From: Drechslerella dactyloides
Taxonomy: Eukaryota > Ascomycota > Orbiliomycetes > Orbiliales > Orbiliaceae
Assembly: GCA_020064725.1 (NCBI GenBank)
Contig: JAGTWJ010000019.1
Coordinates: 434,001 to 498,000 of the forward strand
Length of the DNA stretch: 64,000 nt
Direction of reading: 5' to 3'
Position numbers and translations under genes: made by a program. Shown here piece after piece: positions 23,463 through 34,726 of this stretch. The stretch's first letter is position 1. Each line of letters begins with the position of its first letter. A model generated the notes under the pieces. The model was given only the letters and a program-made list of their open reading frames with translations. It was not told the origin of the DNA and searched no databases.

Positions 23463-24563
23463 ATGGTTATAATGCTCTGGCTATTGGACACAATATATCG
23501 ACCACCATCCTGCACGTTGAAACTAAAACGACGATTCTGTACTTTTAGCTTGTTCATACCTCTGTTCCTGCTCATACTAATACCGCTGGTATACATCGAT
23601 ATCTACTACACCCCGCTGACGACCTTCTGGAAGAATCGAAATGTACGTCCGCCGGCAAAGCATCTTGACGCATTGCGAGACTTGTCGACGACCCAGCCGC
23701 CCACCACCATTAATCCAGAACTCTTCAAAAGGGAATTTAGAACGAGAATTGAGAGAAAAGTGATTTGCCCAGAGGCGGACGATATCCTCAACGACTGGAG
23801 CCCTCAAAATTATAGGAACCTCACCCGGGAGGACGCGCAAGGCAACATACAAATCTTGACGCGACCGAACTGGCAAAGGCCGCACACTACAACCTATCAC
23901 CCTATGCGAAGGACAATGCATCTCTGGCTCGCCCACTGCACCTCATGCCACTGCGATGAAAACGGCAATTTAATTGAAGGCCCGTCATACGGTTATTTTG
24001 ACTGTCACGCAGAGACGGCGGAAGAATGTCAATACTGGTATAGCTGCTATTGCATTACCAAAGAGGTTCGGGATGAAATATTTTCCCCCGAGGAACTGGC
24101 CCGGTTCATTGCAGAGGCAAACATGCAGGAAGAGGGCGGATTGCCTGAATCCCAAGCAGGCCCCAGCACTCATCGCGAACGCCCGTGGCCCCGGCCTGCC
24201 GCAGATGAAATCGGCGAGCTGTCAACCGATAGGCGGGAAGTGGACGGCACAAACGAGCGATACGAAGTCGAAGGCCCCAGCAGATCTCGACGAGGGAATT
24301 GGGACTGGTTTCGCAGATCGGTCACGAGATTCGGCCGCTGGTGGGGGGTTCACGTGCTGGACAGGACGATTAATAGGGCACACGGGGGGCTTCGCGGCAG
24401 CAATCCGGGCAAGGGCAAGGGCAAGGGCAAGGGCAAGGGCCCGGGTTTTCGCAAGAGAGTGGTAAATGTTTCCACGGAACGCGATGCCAATGGACTCGAA
24501 GCTAGGCGCAGACGAGCGCGACGCAGCATCAAAGCAACATTTGGGCGGCGAGCCGACGTCTAG
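23463..24563 (+). CDS. Cys-rich single-pass membrane protein, unknown function
   Basis: A single exon of 366 aa starting at a clear ATG (MVIMLWLLDTIY). One membrane segment lies at about residues 30-48 (FSLFIPLFLLILIPLVYIDI), with positive residues before it, so the bulk is probably outside or in the lumen. The middle holds a compact Cys block (near 155-200: LAHCTSCHCDENGNL, FDCHAETAEECQYWYSCYC) that could form disulphides or bind metal. The tail is basic, with a five-fold GK repeat (near 320-330) and Arg-rich stretches. I do not recognise a family; similar short Cys-block membrane proteins occur as accessory genes in ascomycetes. It stands alone between 3.3 kb and 2.7 kb of gene-free DNA. 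Confidence 0.72.
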   Translation: MVIMLWLLDTIYRPPSCTLKLKRRFCTFSLFIPLFLLILIPLVYIDIYYTPLTTFWKNRNVRPPAKHLDALRDLSTTQPPTTINPELFKREFRTRIERKVICPEADDILNDWSPQNYRNLTREDAQGNIQILTRPNWQRPHTTTYHPMRRTMHLWLAHCTSCHCDENGNLIEGPSYGYFDCHAETAEECQYWYSCYCITKEVRDEIFSPEELARFIAEANMQEEGGLPESQAGPSTHRERPWPRPAADEIGELSTDRREVDGTNERYEVEGPSRSRRGNWDWFRRSVTRFGRWWGVHVLDRTINRAHGGLRGSNPGKGKGKGKGKGPGFRKRVVNVSTERDANGLEARRRRARRSIKATFGRRADV

Positions 24564-27272
24564 AAAGAAAAATACATCGACAGGCTCCGGATCATGATGC
24601 GTATGCTTTCATTTCACGTGTAGTTATAATTAGATGTTATTTAGAGGCTAGCGGTTGTTGCATGTTGTACTAGCCAGCATTTGCTGACAATTGTTTTGAA
24701 ACATTCGATTCCAATGCAATGATATTTCAAACATCTGACGTTGAATATATTAATAACGTTGAAGGCTACGAGTTAGTACTCGAACTGCGAATATTAGCCA
24801 ACTAGTGTATAATAATAGCAATAAATGTTGCCCTTCGCGTCCTGAATTCAGCCATGTCCTCTTAAGCACGAAGCCGAGATTAATCGATTCAGTGAACGAA
24901 ACCGATCTCAAACCGATCTCAATGCATGCAATCGGCGCTGCACAGATCTTGAGATCGCGACATGCCCCACCGTCCTGACGTCAGCCCGCCTCGGCCGAAA
25001 AAAGCAACTCAGTCCAACGACACAAGCTGCGGAAGATCAGATACAAACTCGGATGCAGCTCGGATACAAGCTTTGCCGGCATGTGCGCTCGGTAACAATT
25101 CAGCCGGCAAGAATCGATTAGGTAAGCCTCCCACGGCAACACGCTCCTAAACCCACTCGCGAGTCTAGACCAAAAATATCACTGGGTGAGTGGTAGAAGA
25201 GAGTAGGACCGATTTCGACCGCTGACATAGAGGTACCTGACCTGTAGAGCCATCGATCGATTAACCAGCTGTCGTATGCACATATAACAAGCAAACATAT
25301 TAATACACTGTTTTATCCTTTATTCTAACTGAAGGGTATATATATCGATATTCTTGCCCGCGAAACACGCTATATGTATGCGCTATAATTCGCCGGCGCT
25401 GCTTCTCATCCAGATGCATGATGTACAATTTCACTAACTAAGTATCCATTGGGTACTCCCGTCAGCGATACATTTTGACCGAATCATGGAGCTCAATATG
25501 ATGTAATAATTTCTTATAATACATCATATTTTAGCGCAGCTTCTCGCGTCGATTCGAGAAATCGCGCATGCTTTCGGATCCTGAAGTTCCCGGTATCATA
25601 TGTATACCAGGTACGATTTCCACCATCCCGGCAGTTGAAACGCAGTATCCGGCCGCATGCAGGCCAGCCACCCCGATAAGATGAAACCTATGATAAAATA
25701 TTTTAAAAAGCACAGTTTAATATAGATAACGATGAGCAATGTATTATCAACCGTTTAGAAAGTGGCAGCCTCGAGCGAGCACCTATCTCGCTTCCACTCG
25801 CCGCGGATCAGCTGGCGAGAGTACATGCATATCGCACCAATCGCTCCATTCGAGTTCGGTATTGGCGGGTGGTCATGAGTTCTGTTGTATCTTGTAATGG
25901 ATATCTTCATGCGTGGTGACTACGCGTCGTAGAATAGGCCGAGGATTATTGACAATTTGTCATGATTCTCACAAGTGTTCAGCTCACATCGATGTACATC
26001 TACTCTGACCATCGTTGCGTTCATAGTATACGCTGATCATGATCCTCACTGCGGGGGAATGCCACGCCACAGACGACTCTCCAAGCCACCACGCACGTGG
26101 CGCAAGAAGAAGACTGCACGCTCAAAGCACGAAAAATGTAGCGAAGAAACAGCATGCTGCTTACCCAGCCCCGGAACAACTTGAGCAGGGATAACCTTCA
26201 ACAAATGCTGATGGAAGCCTTCGAACCTCATACCAAGATTTAGAGAATGTGAGGGAATGTTAGAACCAACCATGGCTGTAATGATGTTCAGGGACATAGA
26301 AACGTCCAGATATGTTGGCTGATATGCAGGAATTCATGATTCCACGCGCCCAGTATAGCGTCCCTGAGTAACGACATTCCAGTGAATTTTAATATTGAAA
26401 CGATCCAATTATCGAGGTGTGGCAAGCTCAAGATGCAGCAGGGGAAGTTATGTCTTGATCAATCGAGTGGGGAAGGAATATACCGAGCGAGATTGATGGG
26501 TGGTATGCATGGATGCCTAGATCTGAACCGCAGACTGCAGGATCATACTGGTTTGGTGGAGTTACAAAATTGCATTGAGCTTAAACGATGGCTGTGTAAC
26601 CTGAAATCGATAGACTCTGGAAGCTTGACCCTGTTTCAAGCTTGATGGATATGTCCCTGCGACATGCAACATGCAACAAGTATCTTACAATTATCTCGAA
26701 TTCTAGAATCCAGAAATACTTAAAGCTGTCGCATCTTGTGTTCCGCCTGCCTCGCGCAAAATCCGAGTCTATCATAGCCGGGATAACTGATTGCTATCCT
26801 TCCTGAGGATTTCCATGCTAGTGACTTGGGCAATTTGTTGTGCTCATCCAGCTGAGCGTTCATCCAGCTGAGCTCTCGTGTTCATCCAGCTAAGCAAGCA
26901 ACTACCAGCTGCAGATATCCCACACATACTCGTGTTGTATATGCCTGCTCATCCAGCTGAACGCATATACAGCCGGCCTCTGGCCCGCGAGACCAATACA
27001 GCCCTGCTATTCTATAAAAGTGTTCAGCTAGCTGGACACACAATCTGAAAATTTAAAATTGGTACCCTGATCACTATCTAGATCGGCTCCCAAGTGTGCG
27101 AGTGCACACCATACGGCGGGATCTTGTCCGCTGAATCATATGAGACCGATCGAGTTGGCTGTCTCCAATATTTAACAGGCGCATTATTATACACCGCAGA
27201 ACTAGAGAGCGTAAGTCGTTATCCTATCACCTTACCACCTCGACCTTACCACTCCACCCATCGCGTCACCAC
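24564..27272. other. AT-rich gene-free region
   Basis: About 2.7 kb with many short frames and no coding signal. TA-rich tracts occur around 24720-24830, 25290-25370 and 25490-25730. The only structured part is the repeated CATCCAGCTGA cluster near 26.9 kb, listed separately. Confidence 0.5.
26843..26962. repeat. Cluster of four YTCATCCAGCTRA motifs
   Basis: Near-identical 13-mers start at 26843, 26860, 26881 and 26949 (core TCATCCAGCTGA; the third has TAA). Three contain the palindrome CAGCTG. A further CAGCTG lies between the third and fourth copies, and a TTCAGCTAGCTGGA palindrome lies about 60 bp beyond the last. The spacing is irregular, so this is not a simple tandem array. Confidence 0.75.
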
Positions 27273-29086
27273 CTAATTTTTGCTCTCTTCGAAACTATGG
27301 TGATTTTCAAACACGTCCCAATTCATGAGGAACAGCTTCCGCAAATCGGGATCCTTGAGCAGCTTGCAATCCGCCTTATGACCCTTCTGATTCCAGCCGG
27401 CAACTTGACAGTCCTGGTTATAACCGCGGAGTTAGCCATGTTCGAGGGATTTGAGATATAATCTACTGATGGCAAAAGGGGCTTTGAATACATACCCTAT
27501 TGCAGTACCAGAACAAGCCGCACCTTGTGCACTTTTGCAGAGAGGCCGCTTTCTGATCGCAACACTGGCATGTCCTTACGCCCTCTGCCTCCGTTGCGTA
27601 CTGCTGTACCTTGTCGCTCAGAAGCAGTAGCTTGTCCAAGGGGAGGGGGAAGATCTATGACCAAGTTGATTAGTATTAAAGAGAAACAAAGGACAAAAGA
27701 AGGGAAAGGATCCAGCAGTTCTACCTTCATCGAGGTTGGATTCTCGTGGCGAATCCCTACAGAGAAATCCAGGAAACCATGTTGCTCTGCATAGAGAACT
27801 GCAACGGTGAAGCCGGGCCGGATACGTGACGGGTCAAGTTCAGAGCCACGACCGTCCGTGTAGAAAAATATCGGGACCTCACGACCGCTCTTATCCTTGA
27901 CGGTAAGCTGCAGACGTATAAGCCTCTGGACATCGACAATCTCGGCGAGGAAGCACCAGTGTCGGCGCGGATGATACGTAAATCCGTCCGCACTGTCGTA
28001 GTAGGCTAGGCTGACGTCGTTTTCTCCAGGTAGGTCCTTGAATGAAGGGAAGGTCACCTCGCTGCGGAAGTCGGCGTTCTGTGAAACTGTTGCGGTTTCC
28101 TTCTTCCAGAGCCAGCGTTCAAAGGCAGCCCTGTCGAGCTCTCTTGGGATGGTATCCTGCACCGTCTGCCATTTGTTTGAGTGGCCATATGTCGCGTGCT
28201 GAGTGGGGTTCCTGGCATATGTTTCCATCTTTCGCGTTGTAGAGCTGTCCTTGCCTTCCAAAATCGACCGTCCAGAAGCTGCCCGTTCAGCGAAGACAGT
28301 CGCCCTGGCTTTATCTCCATGCATTATAGCGATCTGAAAAGCGTCATAGTACGCCCTTGGGACGCTTGCGTCTGCAAATCCTTCGCTGTCGAGTAGATTC
28401 AACAGCTTGTGTACGTGGTGTAGTGTCTGCAAAGGGGAAGATGAGCTCCCCATTCCGCATCCGATCAAATCGTCAAGTCGCTGGATCTCGTCGCATCTTT
28501 CATCACTGATCTTGCGCTGATCTGGTGGTAGGGAGCAGAGATCGCAGGAGCAAGTGAAGCGGAAACTAGTTTGCAGCTCGCGCAGGCGAGCGCTGCGGTT
28601 TCGGCGAGCGGCGAGATAGATGATGGTGATTTCCTCGCCTTTGGCAATGTCCCGAATAGCGTGAATCGTAATCTTCTGGAGATTCTCATTCCACGTGTTC
28701 TGAGCGTTGTTATTACAGGAGTGATTGATGCGGGACGCGTCCAGGAAGATAGCACCTTCGGCTGCATTAGATCCAAGAGGCAGCACGTTTGTGCGAGCTA
28801 TTCCGAGCCCCGGGCTTAGCTCATCCTCGAAGGAGTTGTGTAACGAGTAAAATGCCTGCTGGTGTTCTTTCGAGAGGGCAGCAATCTTCTTGGAGATGGA
28901 GTCGCTGAGGCGCTTTTTATTGTTCTCCCGTCGAGATACTCTAAACAGTGGGGATTCACAGAGGATGCGTGTGCCTTTGGCGATGGCCGTTGATGCGACG
29001 AGGCCATGGCCTTTGTTAGGAATCTCTTGGATGGTGTATAATCGTGCCTGATCTTGGGCATCCGATCCTTGTGTCGTCGCCGACAT
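27273..29086 (-). CDS. SET-domain protein fused to a C-terminal MYND zinc finger
   Basis: Three exons, complement(27273..27413, 27496..27654, 27725..29086), all in phase 0, give 553 aa. The N-terminus has a SET domain: GHGLVASTAIAKGT (26-39), RINHSC (119-124), EEITIIY (151-157) and the Cys cluster CSCDLC (179-184). A segment common in fungal SET proteins follows (FERWLWKKE near 320). The rest matches stand-alone fungal MYND proteins: HWCFLAEI, VPIFFYTDGRG, VAVLYAEQHGFLDF, then MYND ligands CQCC (483-486), CTRC, YCNRDC and HKADC (ending about 525), and LKDPDLRKLFLMNW. Unlike SMYD enzymes, MYND is not inserted in SET. It is probably a protein methyltransferase; the substrate is unknown. The ATG at 29086 is well placed before the SET start. 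Confidence 0.88.
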
Positions 29087-30976
29087 TGTTGATTTTCTCG
29101 TTGTAGAGATTATCCTAGATGTGTGTTACTTCGTCTGGAAAGGGATGGTAACTCTTGTCAGTTAAAGGAGCTGCTTCGATCGCGAAGCTCGAAGGGGAGG
29201 ATGACAGTTAAAACTGTAGTCGAAGCCCATCCGAACTTATCGAATTATTTTGTAAATGTGGAAATGGATAGAAAGGTAGAAACTTCCGGTCTCGACATAG
29301 CCAACAAAGCCTGGCAACAAGAAACTTCAGGCAATATTTACAATCTGGGCGGAAGCGCCAATCAAAAGTCGCCACGGTCAGCTGTGAAACGTGCCTACAA
29401 CGTACAGTATTCTAGAAGCAGAGCGGAACCTGAAGAGAACTATCGTGTCACAAATACTCTGTTTTGTAAACCAGGCAATGTTCTAGAATTCTTCAGCTGC
29501 CTAGGAAGCTGCAGCAGACAACAAGATACCTGTAAGTTGAACTCTGTACAACGTAGAACTTCGACTTTGTCATTCTCGACAGCCCAGATCTTTGGGAGCT
29601 GACTCTTCAATGCAACTCCGTGAAGAAGAATTTGATACATCCTTTGGCCTCCATGTCGTTCTCAGCTAGATCAGAACGGGGATATATGTGCTCCTTCGAA
29701 AATTGCTCTCAGTCCCTGACAGAGCCATACAAATAGGATGGTATGCAGGGTATCTCGACTTATTGGTGTATTCAAGACTGAATATGCAATATCAGCTGCT
29801 TTCTGTTTGATAAGTTCCGTCCGTTTCCTGATATTCGAATTCCCTGGTCGCCTTGTACAATTGTTCGAATTCGATATCGATATCATCCACAAACTCCCCG
29901 TAGCCTAGATCCGGAAGCGCTTAGTCTCTTGATACATATTACAGACCTCTGCGGCTACATCCTCTTGAAACAACTCCGCGGATCGCCATTCATCTAGATA
30001 TATATTCAGGCTCGTTCAGATTGTCACGATGTCTGAGGGGTGGGCTCGTTGCGCCTGCGGCGATAAGTTTTCCACCACATTACCGAATTTGATAAGTTTT
30101 TCTGACCCGAACTCGGCAGCAAGGCCATCATTATCATTAACACGAATCTTGCTCCCTTTTTAGGATCGGAGATATCCGTACAGATACTTGACTATTTCGC
30201 TTTATGTGTAACTTTGAGATATCCCAATCAGGAAAAAATCAGGAAACTTTCCCATATCCTATCACATGTAGGGCCGTTTGGGTTCCAGTCTTTCAAAGTT
30301 TATATAATTATAAACGAGACAACTCTATAAGAAGGATTGAGTCATTCAGTCTGTGCACCTGTGGACATCTACCTTGAATCGCTTCCAATATATAACCAAG
30401 TATTAAGCCTGGACCTTACCTTCCAGTTGGCCAGTTGTCGACAGCCCACAAGGGTGTATCCATTCACATATCGCCGCACATACAGCATTAGTCGAGCCCA
30501 TATATACGTGAGTTATACTTCGGTTAATCTGATATTTCGTTCGAGGCTCAGGGCTGATTTGTGAAACTGCAAAAGGGTTTCTAGAACAATATATATTTTC
30601 CTTCTCGGATAGATCAATATTCTCAACTTGGTGATATACAACAGAAGACATCCTTCAGAGTAAGTCCCTACTGGAAATCAAGGTTCACGGATTATGGTAT
30701 CGAAATCATACACAATGTATTTTGATAAATTCCATCATATTTATAAAAGGCTTAGTCCATGGTCCATATATTGATCCTGTAGTACAGTTTAGGAATCTGC
30801 CACTCTCCGTAAAAGTCGGTACTTGGGCTCCACGGTGCACAAATTCCTAAAACATCGAAAGTGGACCAAACAAATATAACGTCCCCCGAAGGTCGTGCTG
30901 GGAACGAATCACTGGGGGGAGCATAATTGATCTTGCTCGGCGGATACAAGCTTTCGTACGCGTGCACGCGGGAGAA
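29087..30976. other. Gene-free region with repeat copy A
   Basis: About 1.9 kb. Copy A of a diverged repeat lies next to the SET gene's 5' end. The remainder (29.6-30.9 kb) is AT-rich, with no frame I believe; it includes the upstream region of the F-box-like gene. Confidence 0.5.
29190..29553. repeat. Diverged dispersed repeat, copy A
   Basis: Two blocks (about 29190-29415 and 29444-29553) match blocks at 33446-33640 and 33810-33915 in the same order and orientation. Shared stretches include TTTACAATCTGGGCGGAAGC and GTTGAACTCTGTACAAC. Copy A has about 41 extra bases bounded by GAAACTTC repeats. No coding capacity is evident. Confidence 0.8.
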
Positions 30977-32557
30977 ATGGCTTCGAGGTCGGATCCAGAA
31001 GCATCAAGTCGGGGACAAAGACCACTCGTTGCGTCGGCCAAATCGTGGCTCACAATTATCCCACCGGAAATACTGTTTCTGATATGCGACGACCTACCGA
31101 CCTTAACACGCGTAGCCGTTGCTCTGACCTGCAAGCCACTTTTGGCGGCGTTATATCCGACTCGGAAAATGCCAATTCTCTGCAAGCAAGATAGGATTGA
31201 ACTATTGTTACCTTTGGAAAAGGATCATCCGAACTATTTCCTTTGCTTTGGTTGCGCAACCCTTTGTTACTTCCAGCCCGGGCCCCATCACAGGCTGGGC
31301 CGGCGGCTTCAGCGTCACCGAACATGTGGGGACGAGATCGTGCACAAATGCACCCGGATCCACGATCCGGAAGGACTTGAGGACAGGACCAATTGCGCCA
31401 GAAGCTCTTGGGTTAGATCTGAGATTACCCGAAGGCGGCATCTGAAGTGGGGGCCAGTGCATTATAGTGACAGAATGAAGCCACTCTCTTGGAGACCTCA
31501 GCTCAAAGGTCCCGAAATCACTTTCTCTGAAGCGCATGCAATCATGAATCGACATCTGTATGGCGAAGGACATGGGTTATCATGTCAAACGCTCCAAAGC
31601 CATTCGCATCTAGAAAGATTCATCGGCTTGGAGGGCAGGTACGACGGAAGATTTGCCGTCTCAGATTGCACGGCCTCCTCGACAGCACAGTCTCAAATAG
31701 GGGCCTACCGCCTTACACGATCATATCGGAGGTCGGTGCTCTCGGAACGAGCCTCGATTGCCATAGATGACGAGGACGAGTTTCCAAATTGGAAATTAAA
31801 TCGGACAATTGGACGGATACGAGACCGACAAGAGCGAGCTCGCGCTCGCCGTGAGATGGTAGACCTACGTCGCGACAGGGTAAACAGGAAGACGGACGAA
31901 CTGGTCCGCCTACCCATATCGATGGATTCAAGACCGATACTTCCCTGGAAGTTCGAGCACAGCTATGCAGCTGAGATCGTGGACGACGAGCTCTATTTGG
32001 CTACTTTTCACCACATTACTGGCCCTGCCGTTTCGAGACGACGGTTCGCACTACTACTAGTACGGCATATTGGATTAAGAGCTTGCCAGCATTTGCTTGC
32101 TTTACCAGCACGTGATTTCCGGTCAGAAAAGTCATGGCCGCCATGGTTCCAGCCGGAATGTCATCACATCATTCCCCAGGCCTCTCTGTTACAGCAAGGT
32201 CCCATCTTCTGCGACCAAGAGGGAGGCTCATGCCAACAATGTTTCACCGACTACGTGATTTCAATTCAAGGGGAAGAAGGGGGGCCCTTTTCGCCATGGT
32301 TTCGTGGATCAGAACCTACCTCTTCGAAAACTTCCAAGGTCCCCTGGAGTCTCAAGCTTTCCACCTATCATAGACTTGGTAAGTGCCGTGGCCCGGACGA
32401 TCCTGTGTGGCGGTGTCTCACGGATTACACTGCAATTCACGTAACTCGCCGCACTCTCAATCATCGAGAATCTGCCCCTGGAGAAGTACGACGACGGTGG
32501 CCTCGAAGCGACTGGACACATGCTGGCAAGGCTGCCATTCATTTCTCTTGGGTTTAA
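30977..32557 (+). CDS. F-box-like domain protein, fungal accessory type
   Basis: A single exon of 526 aa. The ATG at 30977 (MASRSDPEASS) is preferred; the frame extends five codons upstream only through GTG. An F-box-like motif lies at about residues 25-55 (IIPPEILFLICDDLPTLTRV, then ALTCKPLLAALYP). A zinc-ligand-like region follows (FLCFGCATLCYF, HRTCGDEIVHKC), then a long middle rich in Arg, with near-coiled RERARARREMVDLRRDR around 290-310. Near the end are further Cys/His pairs (PECHHI, CQQCFTDY). Proteins of this kind form large, fast-changing families in filamentous fungi. F-box proteins select substrates for SCF ubiquitin ligases; whether this one does is inference. Confidence 0.75.
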   Translation: MASRSDPEASSRGQRPLVASAKSWLTIIPPEILFLICDDLPTLTRVAVALTCKPLLAALYPTRKMPILCKQDRIELLLPLEKDHPNYFLCFGCATLCYFQPGPHHRLGRRLQRHRTCGDEIVHKCTRIHDPEGLEDRTNCARSSWVRSEITRRRHLKWGPVHYSDRMKPLSWRPQLKGPEITFSEAHAIMNRHLYGEGHGLSCQTLQSHSHLERFIGLEGRYDGRFAVSDCTASSTAQSQIGAYRLTRSYRRSVLSERASIAIDDEDEFPNWKLNRTIGRIRDRQERARARREMVDLRRDRVNRKTDELVRLPISMDSRPILPWKFEHSYAAEIVDDELYLATFHHITGPAVSRRRFALLLVRHIGLRACQHLLALPARDFRSEKSWPPWFQPECHHIIPQASLLQQGPIFCDQEGGSCQQCFTDYVISIQGEEGGPFSPWFRGSEPTSSKTSKVPWSLKLSTYHRLGKCRGPDDPVWRCLTDYTAIHVTRRTLNHRESAPGEVRRRWPRSDWTHAGKAAIHFSWV

Positions 32558-33172
32558 TTCGAGGAATCATATTATTATACATGCATGCCTCGCGCTTTTC
32601 TCGTGAACCAGAAGCTGGACGCACGTAGCCTCGCGCCTCGAGCCTGTCAGCTTTACCTACATACAACTTGCACGATTTCGACGCGGCCAGTCAGGGTTCT
32701 CAGCCATTCTTCGTGTCCGTCTGTCTTTTTAGGTAGACATATTCCACTCCCTCCACATATACAGCTCGGATGTCGAGATGATCTTGCCCGTCATTTGTCG
32801 AGGGGGTATCAGAAACATTATGCGATCAGCCTGGGCAAATTCTGCGTGCTGTGTTAGCAGAGCCAAGATTTGGAAGTGAACAAGACTATCACCGAGGAGC
32901 TTACCACCGTCGACGAATGCCCTCATGTACGGATTGCTGATCCGCCTCGCATGAAATCGGCCATCCTCGGTCTTCTAGACGAGGTGTGGGATTCCAGAGG
33001 ACCCCGCCGCCTCCTTTCCAGGAAGCAACAGCGAGTCCGAGGACCAGCACATTGGTTTTCCTCGGTCTCATCATCAACTTGAGTTCTTTGCTCGTCGCCA
33101 GCAACTGCTTGTTCAATGGTGAAGGCTACCCCGTTTCCCAAAGCTAGGACGTCTGCGCTGAGGCGCTGTGCA

Positions 33173-33240
33173 TCGAAAAGGTAGTCTCGGGACGCTGACC
33201 CAAGCTCGGAGGGTCAGCGTCCCCGAGACTGTCGAAAAGG
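33173..33240. mobile_element. 50-bp foldback element flanked by 9-bp direct repeats
   Basis: The direct repeats TCGAAAAGG at 33173-33181 and 33232-33240 flank 33182-33231. That core is an inverted repeat: left arm AGTCTCGGGACGCTGACCC, right arm its complement with one extra G, and a loop of about 9 nt. It reads as a minimal transposon relic (terminal inverted repeats plus target-site duplication, the size of duplication made by Mutator-like enzymes). It has no coding content. Confidence 0.6.
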
Positions 33241-33346
33241 CTGCTGGCGGCTGCGGCCATCCTGGCCTATCGATCCACGTTCACATGCACATGTCAGAGC
33301 GAGTCTACAGGACAGATTCGGATTTAGAGAAGCTACTTACTCACTC

Positions 33347-33378
33347 TATATATGTATATATATATATATATATATATA
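33347..33378. repeat. TA dinucleotide microsatellite
   Basis: A run of TA units with one G interruption, about 32 bp, between the foldback element and repeat copy B. Confidence 0.95.
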
Positions 33379-33445
33379 CGCAATCTCAGAGGATGGTATG
33401 CGGGGGCGAAGCGAGGCTTCGTGTGATTGTCGGCTGAGGATAGAC

Positions 33446-33915
33446 GCGAAGGAGAGGATGACAGTACTTCAAAATTCTGAAATCGAAGCCCATTTGAACT
33501 TATCGAATTGAGCATGTGGTGAATGTGGAAATGGACGGAAAGGTAGAAGCTTCAGGAAACATTTACAATCTGGGCGGAAGCACCAACTACAAGTCGCCAC
33601 AGTCAGCTGTGAATCTTGCCTACAACAACAATATTCTAGAATTAGGACGGGACCTGTATCATATATAGCGTGGTAAAAATTATTTTGGGCATTTGACAAA
33701 CATATGCTTGCCTCTATCGTGTTATGAATATGTTACTTATGAGTTCTCTACAAGTTCTCTGCATCTTCTTCGCAGAGAAACTGCAAGGAAGATGCGTCTT
33801 AATCATCATATCACCAAATACTCTGTTTTGGAAATCAAGCCACTGTTCTTCAGCTGCCTGGAAGCTGCGACGCTGGCTCCGCGAGACAACGAGATAAGTT
33901 GAACTCTGTACAACA
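33446..33915. repeat. Diverged dispersed repeat, copy B
   Basis: Two blocks (about 33446-33640 and 33810-33915) match copy A near 29.2-29.55 kb. Between the blocks copy B carries about 170 bp that copy A lacks. Differences are spread over the copies and include many transitions. Confidence 0.8.
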
Positions 33916-34726
33916 GATAATCGGGTTGGCTTGCGAGACCGAAACAAGTAAGGTCATTAAAGCTGATAATTCTGCGGCTGTCCAATATTCGTATCTCACA
34001 CTCCAGTATCGTCCCAAAGCAGCTCTCTTCAAGGGCCCTCGTGTGTTGCAATGCGGCTCAAACGTTGGCATTGTGATACTAAGGTATGTCATTGAAATAT
34101 CATAATGCGGTGCATGTTGCGAGCTTGCTGTTGCAGGTACTAAACCGGCAAGAACCTGCCGGCATTACAAGCTTTATGCGTTCGATGGCTGCTAGCTACC
34201 GAAAAAGCTTCTCATGCAAACACGCAGTCGAGACCTGCTCGTTTGGACCGATTGAGGCTCGAGGGCTCTGGGCTGACTGCCTCCTGCATCGCGACAGGGT
34301 CGCCCCCTGCAATCAAACCTCGAGTTCACCATCACAATTGGTTAATACATTTTGCCTCTAGCACAGTTAATCGAGGTATTTAATTTTTTTAGACCCGTCT
34401 AGAGCGAGTTAGCGTCCGATGGAAGAATCGCGAAGCGTCGGGGATAGGCCGCAATGCGTGGCGCCACTTTCTTTAGCCGGGGAGCATGAGCATGACTCGG
34501 TTGGAGAGAGAGAGAGAGAATAAAACGCAAACAGGCCCCAGCCGACGAGACGAGTCGAGTCCCCTTAACTTTCTCCTGCAAAATTCTCTCATTCTCTCCA
34601 TCCTCAAACTCCGTCCTCCCAGCAATTCTGGTACGCAAGTGAAGCCATTAATTTCCAGCTCATGCGAAATATTCACGACTATTTCTAACAACTTGTAGTT
34701 CCATCTGTTAGTTGTTACTCGCCACG

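Larger units (their letters stand above)
32558..34726. other. Gene-free region with hairpin element, microsatellite and repeat copy B
   Basis: About 2.2 kb. On the minus strand 32729-33110 has overlapping open frames that may be remains of a gene (ends STSELYMWREWNMST), but no intact model can be drawn. The hairpin, TA run and repeat copy B follow. 34380-34720 is the upstream region of the 65-aa protein, with a GA run at 34506-34518 and a TTGTAG that may end a 5' UTR intron. Confidence 0.5.
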
